16,721 bases of DNA from Candidatus Altarchaeales archaeon WOR_SM1_86-2 (GCA_001723855.1 MCBC01000137.1:1-16721); one strand, 5' to 3'; counted from the stretch's first letter, positions 11,001 to 14,876 are shown. Translations and numbers: made by a program. The notes: generated by a model not told the origin, from the sequence alone.

Positions 11001-11002
11001 AT
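2069..11002 (-). CDS. Giant mosaic NosD-like parallel beta-helix surface protein, membrane-anchored
   Basis: About 2977 residues. The start MKTAKQNK at 11002 is chosen because the paralogue downstream of moxR begins with the same residues; an in-frame Met at 11056 would add 18 residues that the paralogue lacks. Order: signal segment 22-42; CBM9/DOMON-like domain 45-216; beta-helix blocks of PbH1/NosD coils (about 22 residues, Asn-rich, NNTxxNNTAN type), opened by Cys-rich caps near 218, 916, 1665, 2110 and 2381; two homologous inserts at 555-825 and 1105-1375; a CARDB-like domain about 1545-1660; a Cys-rich CGDGxC segment about 2315-2380; a MopE-like acidic motif (DGDGYG, DCDDTDDD, NGLDDDCD) about 2615-2671; a Gly/Tyr linker; two Ig-like domains (about 2692-2770 and 2838-2920) separated by Cys-rich stretches; TM about 2947-2966; tail RRRREGRGEE. 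The family suggests extracellular polysaccharide binding or processing, or adhesion. I see no catalytic residues I can assign, and the substrate is unknown. The many NxS/T sequons suggest heavy N-glycosylation (inference). Confidence 0.9.
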   Translation of the reverse strand: MKTAKQNKTVFGFSGPKNTVYGLIIFSLVLGLILGLSGVVSGERPVVQTIFTDNPPILDGNMGAVEWDNLGITMTPPSYDIEAYAYFMNDNTYLYVLVDAVGDNTSDIWDECLLVFNFTNNTIIKVFGNGSMTPSTGFNASVGYGPSPNNATNHMIYEIRIPLSMININPGDSIDFCSPFWKGYSSIVYDASTGRDNVWPIGLDESNISTWGILETSACGCVGENYVFTCGANGTINESCNLTCSLTSAGTCFTVGADDIVINGNGFSITGDGTGDGIFASGKNNVTIKNFNVYDFYEGIHLYNSSNNTITNNTANNITDYGIWLFSSSNNKLNNNTANDNKYGIVLSSSSNNNLTSNTANDNTFDGIYLSSSNNNDIIDNIIYNNTDNGIYLTSNSWYNKIINNDVLENNIGIHLGTFTGNNYNDIINNTVNSNQLYGIYLETGEMYNNIINNTANNNGDGIYLDSSSNNNITNNTANDNDYSGINLYSSSNNNITNNTANDNKYGFFLMSSSNNTLKGNTANINNFSGIWIQESSENNITNNTVTNTGCGETYHISQLIEGSWQEIYVQPFETQYTTKEFNFSKNEDGEIKLRIIQKDTAFGDVEQIKLNACGQDMTPEYAIYTENDRSVLEDILEIDKNVTVAHEKEIEVMWSIPETCGEQATLYLTANEYRPGTPFRSPPRGNFNYAMQNLENSITVDGVINETDGISSPQYSPFWRPTTGHPDGHTYIYISDDQHNLYISLDITMDNTDEYGEDWAEITVILENGEEKIFRIDDFTDTYGKCGFGMTGKVDYKHQTCEFSIPKSEIGNDNFNFSLRYYGTGASTVTGIGLEYYSHNNTVSGNTVTDNCGYGIIIAYDYNSSNNTVTSNTFCSNSEKDVYDGGSSNSGYNNTCDTTYNWNDTGAVGCTYSCPICGCVGENYVFTCGANGTINESCNLTCDLNSTSTCFTIGADDITIDCAGFLINGSGSYIGINSPGYSGITIKNCNITWFQTGIYFEDSVDNLIQNNNLMHNGLVIQDLSGIHFDNVTDSSITGNNASFNDYGIYLTNSEYNNITNNTANNNTHTGIYLYQSGYNNVSDNAVNNNCGGIINPPQNPTTTFHISQLNAAGTWEELYVEPFPVEYATKEFEFNKVDGEVKLRIIQKNTDFADIDGMKLKACDIDLVPEYAVYTENGMSVLEDVLEIDNNVVIVHEKEIEISWDIPGSCTEKAVLYLTANEYWKASPFRFPVSSQVSYEMNSSKGSITVDGFINETDGVASPLYSPFWEPSTGHPAGYTYIYVSDDTGNVYISLDVTGDNTNEYGEDWAEITIISKTGEKKTFRIDDFNDSYGKCGFGLTSRVSYKHQTCEFAIPKSLIGDDDFKFILRYYGTYAQLAQCAGISLYGSSYNTLDNNNVISNFCGVVTMDGTGDSYNNIANNKLFYAALPGGECCGILFANENNSNIIKNTVNENYHGICLNNAGNNNLVDNTVNNNQNHGIYIMDGGSAGNIVNLNTACFNGVINTDIHNEGTNTGDNNTCDTTYIWNDTGALGCTYSCGQNINNIQINLIDPPLGEDVCINKETNITTNLTINAVNTSDPRLENVSVCINVSCDGGYVLNETVYGNFSGILSANITFTVAPTTVGQCNVTTCVDCDDTIFETDETDNCGNTTFSVINCSTCGCDNGTYNYTCGETIMESCVMNCNLNSNGTCFTIGADNIAINGNGFSITGNTTGNGIYANGRNNVNIKDFKIYNFSFGIYLNSSSNSTLTNNTANSNDEVGIGLLVGSNNTLTNNTANYNYDAGIYLYYSNNTDVMDNTANSNEAGIVLEDSNNSTLTNNTANSNDEIGIGLDDSNNNTLTNNTANNNTAWGIYLKYSNETNITGNTLNSNYQGIKLEDSANNTISKNSLDTYSDQGIYIYHNSPYNRLLDNNVSGGASYSGNIGISLDWADHSILIGNRITNNRGSGINIGGNSQYVLVDNNDIINNSGYWGWGVAISSSRNNVTNNNINFNDVGVNIHNYRQYNIISNNTIDNNNEIGIYLFAGDDDTINDNKVRGNGEYGIYIFNYSKDNTINRNIVCQNVISDFYVNGTPTGNSGNNNTCNTPDGWDDDGTTTGCTYHCPALCGCDNGTYNYTCGETVYESCNLTCNLNSTGTCFTVGADDITINGNGHTITGNISGVFYGIYLLGISDVTIQNTKITNFSYGIYLNNNANNNKIINHTGYNNSYGIYVVTSSNNTINENNYYDNAIGIRFSSSSGNHIYNTIASNNNQGIYLDNSDNNSLYANNICNNTIIDVYNNGTGNTGSYDRCTTTYNFACDFNNCGKSCYGEGEGGAVVPNELSCCAGLTSVAPSYNMDTCMPEMGAFKCINCGDGFCNATAGENYCSCQADCPKPTCGCGNGTYNYTCGETITDSCIMNCNLTSNGTCFTVGANDITIDGAGYSITGDATGYGISMTGRNNVTIKNFNVYNFSYGIYLQSSSGNTLTGNTASNNSLRGIYLQSSSGNLLNNNKAKNNNNGLYLESSPGNTLTGNTANDNNHRGIFLYSSSSNNLTGNNASNNQWNGLHCRVNSNDNIINSNTFCSNNQANGSYYDIRDESSNSGDNNTCDTVYKWNDTGTEGCTYICPPCEDNDGDGYGVCPGCGTTHGCEYEGDDCDDTDDDIYPDATERCNGLDDDCDEVIDEGCYRSYGGSRGGGMPYYGGGGPSCNLSISVDGEYVNETMQIKVTEQDGGGIEGAIVDIYYNNVMIASKNTDTVGEVEFVPDGAGAYKFIANYPGCGEDEDIVNVIDRECYNDGDCSDTQVCVDWKCSGVECACGEVKNHSCMEYDCCEDADCAANERCVEHECVPETPELQISGPETAGVGDEVEYAVLDDAGNPVGGAEVTITYDDGTSDSATSNADGKVSFIVKDAGTASLNAEKIGYGSGEFSTVAVAGGCVTDGDCAEGEECKDDTCVPKTGFPWYVILVLIFLILLILFLLTRRRREGRGEE
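3370..3640 (-). repeat. Tandem beta-helix coil repeats (DNA-level)
   Basis: There are four coils of about 66 bases. The units near 3440 and 3580 share the string gccgtgttgcc(t/g)gttaacgtgtttcctg almost exactly. They encode GNTLTGNTA with SSSGN or SSPGN turns. Confidence 0.75.
5456..5770 (-). repeat. Tandem beta-helix coil repeats (DNA-level)
   Basis: The element gctgtgttgtttgtaaggg recurs in near-identical form at about 5457, 5526, 5661 and 5730, with a diverged unit near 5591. The spacing of roughly 66-72 bases equals one coil of 22-24 residues. It encodes the Asn ladder LTNNTAN with NSN/NDE turns. Confidence 0.8.
6878..7690 (-). repeat. Inserted 271-residue domain, copy 2, within the giant protein
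   Basis: This is the second copy of the inserted domain (from FHISQL to LRYYGT), 1650 bases downstream of copy 1 in the reading direction. Like copy 1, it follows a beta-helix stretch after a Cys (TNTGCG before copy 1, NNNCGG before copy 2) and is followed by more coils. The protein sequence is strongly conserved between copies but the DNA has diverged, so this is an old duplication kept under selection (inference). Confidence 0.8.
8174..8245 (-). repeat. Exact 72-bp direct repeat, copy A (cap module)
   Basis: These 72 bases are identical, base for base, to 10271-10342. They encode part of the Cys-rich cap (CGCVGENYVF, INESCNLTC). The copies are 2097 bases apart, so they are in frame. Confidence 0.9.
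8528..9340 (-). repeat. Inserted 271-residue domain, copy 1, within the giant protein
   Basis: This in-frame segment (from YHISQL to LRYYGT) interrupts the beta-helix coils. It is homologous to 6878-7690; both are exactly 813 bases long because two one-codon indels cancel. Shared blocks include KLRIIQK, PEYAxYTEN, VLEDxLEID, HEKEIE, LYLTANEY, ITVDGxINETDG, EYGEDWAEI, FRIDDF, KCGFG and YKHQTCEF. The second half reads like a CBM9/DOMON-type beta-sandwich, while I do not recognise the first half. Confidence 0.8.
9365..10085 (-). repeat. Tandem beta-helix coil repeats (DNA-level)
   Basis: Coils of mostly 66-72 bases share the string gtgttgtttgttatgttgtt and a following gaggaagaat, for example near 9369, 9506 and 9572, with more diverged units up to about 10085. 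They encode NNITNNTAN coils followed by SSSN turns, the hallmark of a NosD/PbH1 solenoid. Confidence 0.8.
10271..10342 (-). repeat. Exact 72-bp direct repeat, copy B (cap module)
   Basis: This is the second copy of the 72-base exact repeat at 8174-8245. The flanking sequence is less similar, which fits recent gene conversion or a short segmental exchange between two cap modules. Confidence 0.9.
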
Positions 11003-11100
11003 TTTTCTGTTTTTAATTTTTATTAAAGTTAGAGATGCCCTCTTAGAGACAGACACCAGCGCTTAAGTCCGCAGGGTGTTGTGGGATGTACCGTTTACCT
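11003..11100 (-). promoter_or_regulatory. Conserved 5' leader of the giant gene
   Basis: This segment is clearly similar to the leader of the paralogue (13170-13267), including blocks ataggtaaacgg, aacaccctgcgg and gacttaagcgctgg. In this copy ACACC can pair with GGTGT around an inner GCG/CGC pairing and a cttaag-containing loop. In the paralogue one outer pair is lost without compensation, so structure conservation is not proved. Confidence 0.4.
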
Positions 11101-11121
11101 ATTGCGGGAGTAAAAATGTCG

Positions 11122-11133
11122 ATTTTATATGAA
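11122..11133 (-). promoter_or_regulatory. TATA-like element upstream of the giant gene
   Basis: The minus strand reads ttcatataaaat, and the same element sits at the matching position upstream of the paralogue (13291-13302). Archaeal spacing predicts transcription starting near 11100, giving a leader of about 100 nt. A weaker TATA-like tttaataa about 22 bases upstream of the start codon is an alternative that would give a leaderless mRNA. Confidence 0.5.
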
Positions 11134-11177
11134 ATACTCTATGTTATGGAATTATTATGGAATTACAAAAATAAAAA

Positions 11178-11270
11178 TTAAACGTTCATCGCGATCCCCT
11201 CCATAACATTATCCTTTGAGATGCCGTGTCCTTCTCAAGTTGTGCCGATAAAATTCCAGGAATACAATTT
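11178..11270 (-). pseudogene. Decayed 3' end of a moxR gene
   Basis: The plus-strand bases 11178-11235 align without gaps to 13337-13394, the 3' end of the intact moxR, with about 45 of 58 identical. Read on the minus strand they give EGHGISKDNVMEGIAMNV-stop, against ERQGVSTDDVIREIARKV-stop in MoxR. Upstream of this the match breaks with a deletion of about 5 bases and then fades by about 11270. There is no room for the rest of the ATPase, so this is a relic left by the tandem duplication that produced the two beta-helix genes. Confidence 0.8.
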
Positions 11271-11390
11271 TTCTCTTTGAACTCTAATATTTCTCCCATA
11301 TGCACTCGAAAAAATTCCAAGTGATGATTATGATGACAAAGGCTCTAATGCAAGCGGTGGTGGGGGTCGGCGTGAAGGGGAAGATATAGA

Positions 11391-13169
11391 TCAACCCTCC
11401 CTTCTCCTTCGCATCAATATGAACAGCAGGATCAGCACCAATATTATTATCCCGATTACATAAATCCAGTTGAACCCCCCCTCTTCCTCTTTCTTCTTTT
11501 CAACAACCTTTTCCTCTTCCTCAACAACCTCCTCCTCAACCTCTGATGATGTTGCTGTTGCTGATCCATCCTTATAACCCTGTTTGCTTGTTTTTATCGT
11601 CTTGGTTCCCTTCGCCGCCGTGAACTGTACCTTTCCATTAGCATCCGTCTGCCTTACCACGCCATTGTAATCAACATTCGCATTACCTACTGGATTTCCA
11701 TCCTTGTCCCTGACAGTTACAGTAAACGGCTCCCCCTCTGTTATATCTTCAGGTACAATGATCGCTAACTCCTTTAACTCTTCTTTTTCAGGCTCTTCCT
11801 CTGGCTCTTCCTCCTCTGGCTCTTCCTCCTCCGGCTCATCTTCTTCAGGCTCTTCCTCCTCTTCAACAGGCGGTTCTTCTAAAATGGGTTCCGGGCGGAT
11901 CACCATTCCAATATCTTCACATTCGGGGCAGTCAGGGCGTCTTTTTCTTTCACAATGTGATGTGTACTTACATGTGCCATCCACGCACGCATCATCTGTG
12001 CACTCTATTCCGTCATCACACCCAACACAGCCGGATCTTAGGGTGTCTGTCCCGACTGCATCATACCGACAACCCAACTCAGGATCACAATAATGGTCCC
12101 TGTTTTCTCTTTCCTGGCATGTGCATTTTTGAATTCCGCTGCAGCAGCCGTAAGGGGCACCAATATTAACCCAGCCGTCTGATGGGCAGTTGCCGTCGTC
12201 AGCAGTGTAAGCGCACACGCCATCCACGCATGCATCATCTGTGCAGTCTACTCCATCATCACACCCAACACAGCCGGATCTTACGGTGTCGTTTCCGATC
12301 ACATTGTACTGGCAAACCAAATAAGAATCACAGTAATAATCCCTGTTTTCTCTTTCCTGGCATGTGCATGCTTGAGCCCCGTCACAGCAATCGTAAGGAG
12401 CGCTAATATTAACCCAGCCGTCTGCCGGGCATTCACATACGCACCTGTAAAGGCATCCCTCTCCTGTTGCGCTGGTGTCGTTCCAGTTATAGGTTGTATT
12501 GCATGTGTTTTCATCCCCGAGATTTGCAGCATAACTGTCATTCACATCCAGGCCATTGCTGCATATTAAATTTTCTGTTAAGTTGTTGTTGTATGCACCT
12601 TGATTAAAGTAAACGCCGTTATTGGTGTTATTTGTTATTTTGTTATATATAACTGTATTATTATCGCTCCCGCATTCCACATCGGTGATAATTATTCCAT
12701 CCAGATTAAGGGATACATCATTGTTGGTTATTTGATTGTCATCACTCCCACACCCCCCTAAATAAATTCCAGTAGAGAAATTATAAATTTTAAAATTTTT
12801 TATAGTTACACCATCTTTATCACCTTCTGTTTCAATTCCGTCCCCGGTGGTGTTTCCAGTTATGCTGTGCCCATTACCGTCAATTGTAATACCGTCTGCT
12901 CCAACGGTGAAGCAGTCTCCTGCTGAGGTTAAATCTGCGTTTAGAGTACAACTTGCGTATATAGTGTCCCCGCATGTGTAGCATGTTCCGTTTCCGACGT
13001 CGCAGCAGGCACTAACGCCCCCGCTCAACCAAAAAATCAACCCTAAAATCAATAATCCGCAAACAATATTTTTCAGTGCGGCTGACCCTTGGTCAGAGAT
13101 ATGTTGAAGCAAAGCTCCGTCACATCCAGAAAATCCAAATCCCATTTTGTTTTGTTTTGCTGTTTTCAT
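11391..13169 (-). CDS. NosD-like beta-helix surface protein with Cys-rich repeats and membrane anchor (paralogue of the giant protein)
   Basis: 592 residues. The start MKTAKQNK matches the giant paralogue. Signal segment about 33-53; Cys-rich cap (CYTCGD) and short parallel beta-helix about 55-235; two tandem 81-residue Cys-rich repeats (starting near GWVNISAPYD at 251 and GWVNIGAPYG at 332, sharing CTCQERENRD, RSGCVGCDDG and CTDDACVDG); an acidic Pro/Glu linker about 428-466; an Ig/Big-like domain about 467-541; a second acidic linker; TM about 567-586; and a cytoplasmic RRRREG tail like that of the giant protein. Known family context points to extracellular glycan binding or processing, but no active site is recognisable. 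The repeats look disulphide-stabilised. Compared with the giant paralogue, the signal region carries about 15 extra residues (CDGALLQHISDQGSA). It lies 167 bases downstream of moxR on the same strand, with its own promoter-like element. Confidence 0.9.
   Translation of the reverse strand: MKTAKQNKMGFGFSGCDGALLQHISDQGSAALKNIVCGLLILGLIFWLSGGVSACCDVGNGTCYTCGDTIYASCTLNADLTSAGDCFTVGADGITIDGNGHSITGNTTGDGIETEGDKDGVTIKNFKIYNFSTGIYLGGCGSDDNQITNNDVSLNLDGIIITDVECGSDNNTVIYNKITNNTNNGVYFNQGAYNNNLTENLICSNGLDVNDSYAANLGDENTCNTTYNWNDTSATGEGCLYRCVCECPADGWVNISAPYDCCDGAQACTCQERENRDYYCDSYLVCQYNVIGNDTVRSGCVGCDDGVDCTDDACVDGVCAYTADDGNCPSDGWVNIGAPYGCCSGIQKCTCQERENRDHYCDPELGCRYDAVGTDTLRSGCVGCDDGIECTDDACVDGTCKYTSHCERKRRPDCPECEDIGMVIRPEPILEEPPVEEEEEPEEDEPEEEEPEEEEPEEEPEKEELKELAIIVPEDITEGEPFTVTVRDKDGNPVGNANVDYNGVVRQTDANGKVQFTAAKGTKTIKTSKQGYKDGSATATSSEVEEEVVEEEEKVVEKKKEEEGGFNWIYVIGIIILVLILLFILMRRRREG
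11785..11885 (-). repeat. Low-complexity Pro/Glu linker repeat
   Basis: Units based on ggctcttcctcctc repeat and encode PEEEEPEEEE. This is a typical extended, highly charged spacer in surface proteins and a likely site of slippage in length. Confidence 0.75.
11945..12430 (-). repeat. Two 243-bp (81-residue) Cys-rich tandem repeats
   Basis: The strings catcatcacacccaacaca and gccggatctta recur with an offset of 243 bases (near 12014 and 12257). Each unit carries about 14 Cys with CTCQERENRD and VGCDDGxxCTDDACVDG blocks, which resemble a disulphide-rich stalk or EGF-like module; the family was not identified. Confidence 0.8.
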
Positions 13170-13394
13170 TTTCTGTTTTTAATTTTTATTAAGGTTAGAG
13201 ATCCCCCCTTTAGAGGCAGACGCCAGCGCTTAAGTCCCGCAGGGTGTTGGTGGAATGTGCCGTTTACCTATCGTGGGGATAAAAATATCGATTTTATATG
13301 AAAGACTTTATATTATGGGATTATAAAAATAAAACTCTAAACCTTCCTCGCGATCTCCCGTATAACATCGTCCGTTGAGACGCCCTGTCTTTCT
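13149..13394 (-). repeat. Duplicated upstream segment, copy 2 (intact moxR tail + promoter + leader + signal peptide start)
   Basis: This is the counterpart of 10983-11235. Here the moxR end is functional, so this is probably the parental junction. Confidence 0.85.
13291..13302 (-). promoter_or_regulatory. TATA-like element upstream of the 592-residue beta-helix gene
   Basis: The minus strand reads ttcatataaaat, conserved with the element upstream of the giant gene. The predicted start of transcription is near 13270, giving a leader of about 100 nt, so the gene can probably be transcribed separately from moxR. Confidence 0.5.
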
Positions 13395-14305
13395 GCTTCA
13401 AAGTTCAGAATTATTCTATGCCTTAAGATCGGGTATGCCATCGCCAATATATCCTCTCTGCTCACATAATTTCTTCCATGGATTAGTGCGCTGGCTTTCG
13501 CGGCAAGAACCATGCCGATGGATGCCCTGGGGGATGCCCCGTACTCGATGTATTGCGTGGCAATTTCGCCGCCGTTTTCCTTGCGGGTGGAGGAGACTAT
13601 TCTCAGGGCAAGATCCCTTATGTCATTTGCAACAGGCATCTTTCGCGTTAATTTTTGCAGTGCCGTGAGAGTCTCTTTATCGATAACTTTATTCACCGAC
13701 GGCGTTGTTTCGCCCACGTACCTGTCAACTATAACCGCCTCCTCATCTGCCGAGGGATAGCCGACCAGAATCTTTAACAGGAATCTGTCAAGCTGCGCCT
13801 CAGGCAGAGGGTATGTACCCTCCATCTCTATCGGATTCTGGGTTGCCAAAACAAAGAATGGGCGCTTAAGCGGGTAAGTTGCGTTGCCAAGGGTAACCTG
13901 GCGCTCCTGCATTGCCTCAAGCAGCGCCGACTGGGATTTCGGAGTTGCTCTGTTGATTTCATCCGCCAGCACAATGTTCGCAAAAACCGGGCCCTTTTCA
14001 AATCTGAATTCTTTTCTGCCGTCAGCGGTTTCCTCAACTATGTAGGTGCCTGTTATATCCGAGGGCACGATGTCCGGGGTGCACTGTATTCTCTGGAATT
14101 TCAGATCCATTATCTGCGCGATCGTGGAAACCAAAAGCGTCTTTGCAAGACCCGGGTAACCTTCCAGTAACGCATGGTTGTCCGTAAGAATCGCTATCAA
14201 GGTCTGCTCAACAACCTCTCTCTGGCCGACGACCACCTTATTAACCTCATTCAATACCCTGTTGTAGATGCTGCCTACATTTGCATAAACATCTTCAAAT
14301 TCCAT
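13337..14305 (-). CDS. moxR: MoxR-family AAA+ ATPase
   Basis: 322 residues, the normal size for MoxR. Walker A GYPGLAKT at 49-56, Walker B IVLADE at 111-116, sensor 1 ATQNP at 154-158, the PEAQLDRF motif with the likely arginine finger at 174, a sensor-2 type GASPRAS near residue 260, and a C-terminal lid domain. MoxR proteins are cytoplasmic chaperone-like ATPases that often assist maturation or metal insertion of partner proteins, commonly next to DUF58 and VWA-domain genes. None of those partners is in the window; the downstream same-strand neighbours are the two beta-helix surface proteins, so a role in their assembly is possible but only inferred. The start codon lies about 25 bases from a TATA element, suggesting a leaderless mRNA. 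A decayed copy of this gene's 3' end lies at 11178-11270. Confidence 0.95.
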   Translation of the reverse strand: MEFEDVYANVGSIYNRVLNEVNKVVVGQREVVEQTLIAILTDNHALLEGYPGLAKTLLVSTIAQIMDLKFQRIQCTPDIVPSDITGTYIVEETADGRKEFRFEKGPVFANIVLADEINRATPKSQSALLEAMQERQVTLGNATYPLKRPFFVLATQNPIEMEGTYPLPEAQLDRFLLKILVGYPSADEEAVIVDRYVGETTPSVNKVIDKETLTALQKLTRKMPVANDIRDLALRIVSSTRKENGGEIATQYIEYGASPRASIGMVLAAKASALIHGRNYVSREDILAMAYPILRHRIILNFEAERQGVSTDDVIREIARKV

Positions 14306-14325
14306 TTTATTAAATTATTTTATTG

Positions 14326-14334
14326 TATATAAAT
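14326..14334. promoter_or_regulatory. Shared TATA box between moxR and leuD
   Basis: The plus strand reads tatataaat and the minus strand atttatata, containing the archaeal consensus tttatata. On the minus strand, transcription would start about 25 bases away, right at the moxR start codon (14305). On the plus strand it would start around 14355, about 35 bases before the preferred leuD start. One element may serve both divergent genes; this is inferred from spacing. Confidence 0.6.
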
Positions 14335-14344
14335 ATTTTTTGAT

Positions 14345-14367
14345 AAAACTTTTTTCTAAAAAGTTTT
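14345..14367. promoter_or_regulatory. Perfect 10-bp inverted repeat upstream of leuD
   Basis: The arms AAAACTTTTT and AAAAAGTTTT flank a TCT loop and are followed by more T. It overlaps the expected start of transcription of leuD. It could be a repressor operator or a weak hairpin/attenuator; the AT-only arms also make it a possible chance feature. Confidence 0.45.
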
Positions 14368-14390
14368 TTAAAATATTAAAGGGAATCAAG

Positions 14391-14876
14391 ATGAATAAAA
14401 AGATTAAAGGCAGGGTCTGGAGATTTGGCGATAACATAGATACCGATCAGATAATCCCTGCGGAATACCTGGTGATGTCCGACCCTAAAGAGCTTGGAAG
14501 ACACGCTTTTGAGAAGGTCAGGCCCGAATTTGCAGAAAAAGTAAAGGAAGGGGATGTCATTGTCGCAGGCACCAACTTCGGCTGCGGCTCAAGCAGAGAG
14601 CATGCCCCAAGAGCGTTGATCGGATGCGGTATTTCATGCGTTATAGCAAAATCCTTCGCAAGGATCTTTTACAGGAACTCCATAAACATAGGGCTCCCCC
14701 TGGTTGAATGTGATGCGGATGCGGATGAGAACGACGTCCTTGAGATAAATTTTGAAAAAGGAAGGATCAAAAATTTAACAAAGAACAGGGAGTTTGAATT
14801 TAAATCACTGCCGGAATTTTTGCTGAATCTCATCGATTCCGGTGGGCTTGTGGAGTATACAAAGTCTCAGCTGTAA
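14391..14876 (+). CDS. leuD: 3-isopropylmalate/homoaconitate dehydratase small subunit (LeuD-like)
   Basis: 161 residues from the Met at 14391, the usual length of the archaeal small subunit. It forms the swivel domain that partners a large [4Fe-4S] LeuC/HacA-type subunit to isomerise 2-isopropylmalate to 3-isopropylmalate in leucine synthesis. Visible motifs: DNIDTDQIIP (14-23), GTNFGCGSSREHAP (60-73) and YRNSINIGLP (94-103). The substrate-recognition loop reads YLVMS (26-30). A Val after YL is more like IPM dehydratases than the YLRT of archaeal homoaconitases, so leucine synthesis is favoured but not certain. An in-frame ATG at 14340 would add 17 Lys/Phe-rich residues, but it lies upstream of the expected transcription start and inside an inverted repeat; 14391 has a weak purine-rich site (aaaggg) before it. 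No large subunit is in the window. Its end overlaps the convergent gene by 10 bases. Confidence 0.92.
   Translation: MNKKIKGRVWRFGDNIDTDQIIPAEYLVMSDPKELGRHAFEKVRPEFAEKVKEGDVIVAGTNFGCGSSREHAPRALIGCGISCVIAKSFARIFYRNSINIGLPLVECDADADENDVLEINFEKGRIKNLTKNREFEFKSLPEFLLNLIDSGGLVEYTKSQL

Larger units (their letters stand above)
10983..11235 (-). repeat. Duplicated upstream segment, copy 1 (moxR tail + promoter + leader + signal peptide start)
   Basis: This is homologous to 13149-13394 over about 250 bases. It begins with the first codons of the beta-helix gene (MKTAKQNK), runs through leader and promoter, and ends in the moxR tail. The offset between copies is about 2.17 kb, the length of the duplicated unit. 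Confidence 0.85.
11003..11390 (-). other. 388-base gene-free region between the two beta-helix genes
   Basis: In the minus direction this holds: about 120 bases after the paralogue's stop (11270-11390) in which I recognise nothing; a decayed copy of the moxR 3' end (11178-11270); an AT-rich promoter-like stretch with a TATA-like element at 11122-11133; and a leader of about 100 bases up to the start codon at 11002. From about 11235 down to the start codon it is homologous to 13149-13394. No tRNA or known riboswitch was recognised. Confidence 0.7.

Noticed and set aside
11003..11056. An 18-residue N-terminal extension of the giant protein
   Set aside because: The paralogue's leader has a stop in the corresponding frame and starts at MKTAKQNK, and the extension depends on a single extra base in a T run.
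11003..11100. A tRNA or known small RNA in the conserved leader
   Set aside because: There is no T-loop consensus, no clover-leaf pairing and no clear C/D or H/ACA boxes.
11186..11299. A 37-codon minus-strand ORF in the gap between the beta-helix genes
   Set aside because: It crosses the decayed moxR tail out of frame, has no ribosome site and no recognisable product, so it is more likely chance.
11704..12093. A Ser/Gly-rich plus-strand ORF
   Set aside because: It is the complement of the Pro/Glu linker and Cys-rich repeats of the minus-strand gene.
2069..13169. That these genes encode altiarchaeal hami (grappling-hook filaments)
   Set aside because: Large archaeal surface proteins make this tempting, but nothing in the sequence shows the hamus subunit and the lineage is not established.
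14340..14390. A 17-residue extension of LeuD
   Set aside because: It would start before the expected transcription start, runs through the inverted repeat, and is absent from the family's normal length.
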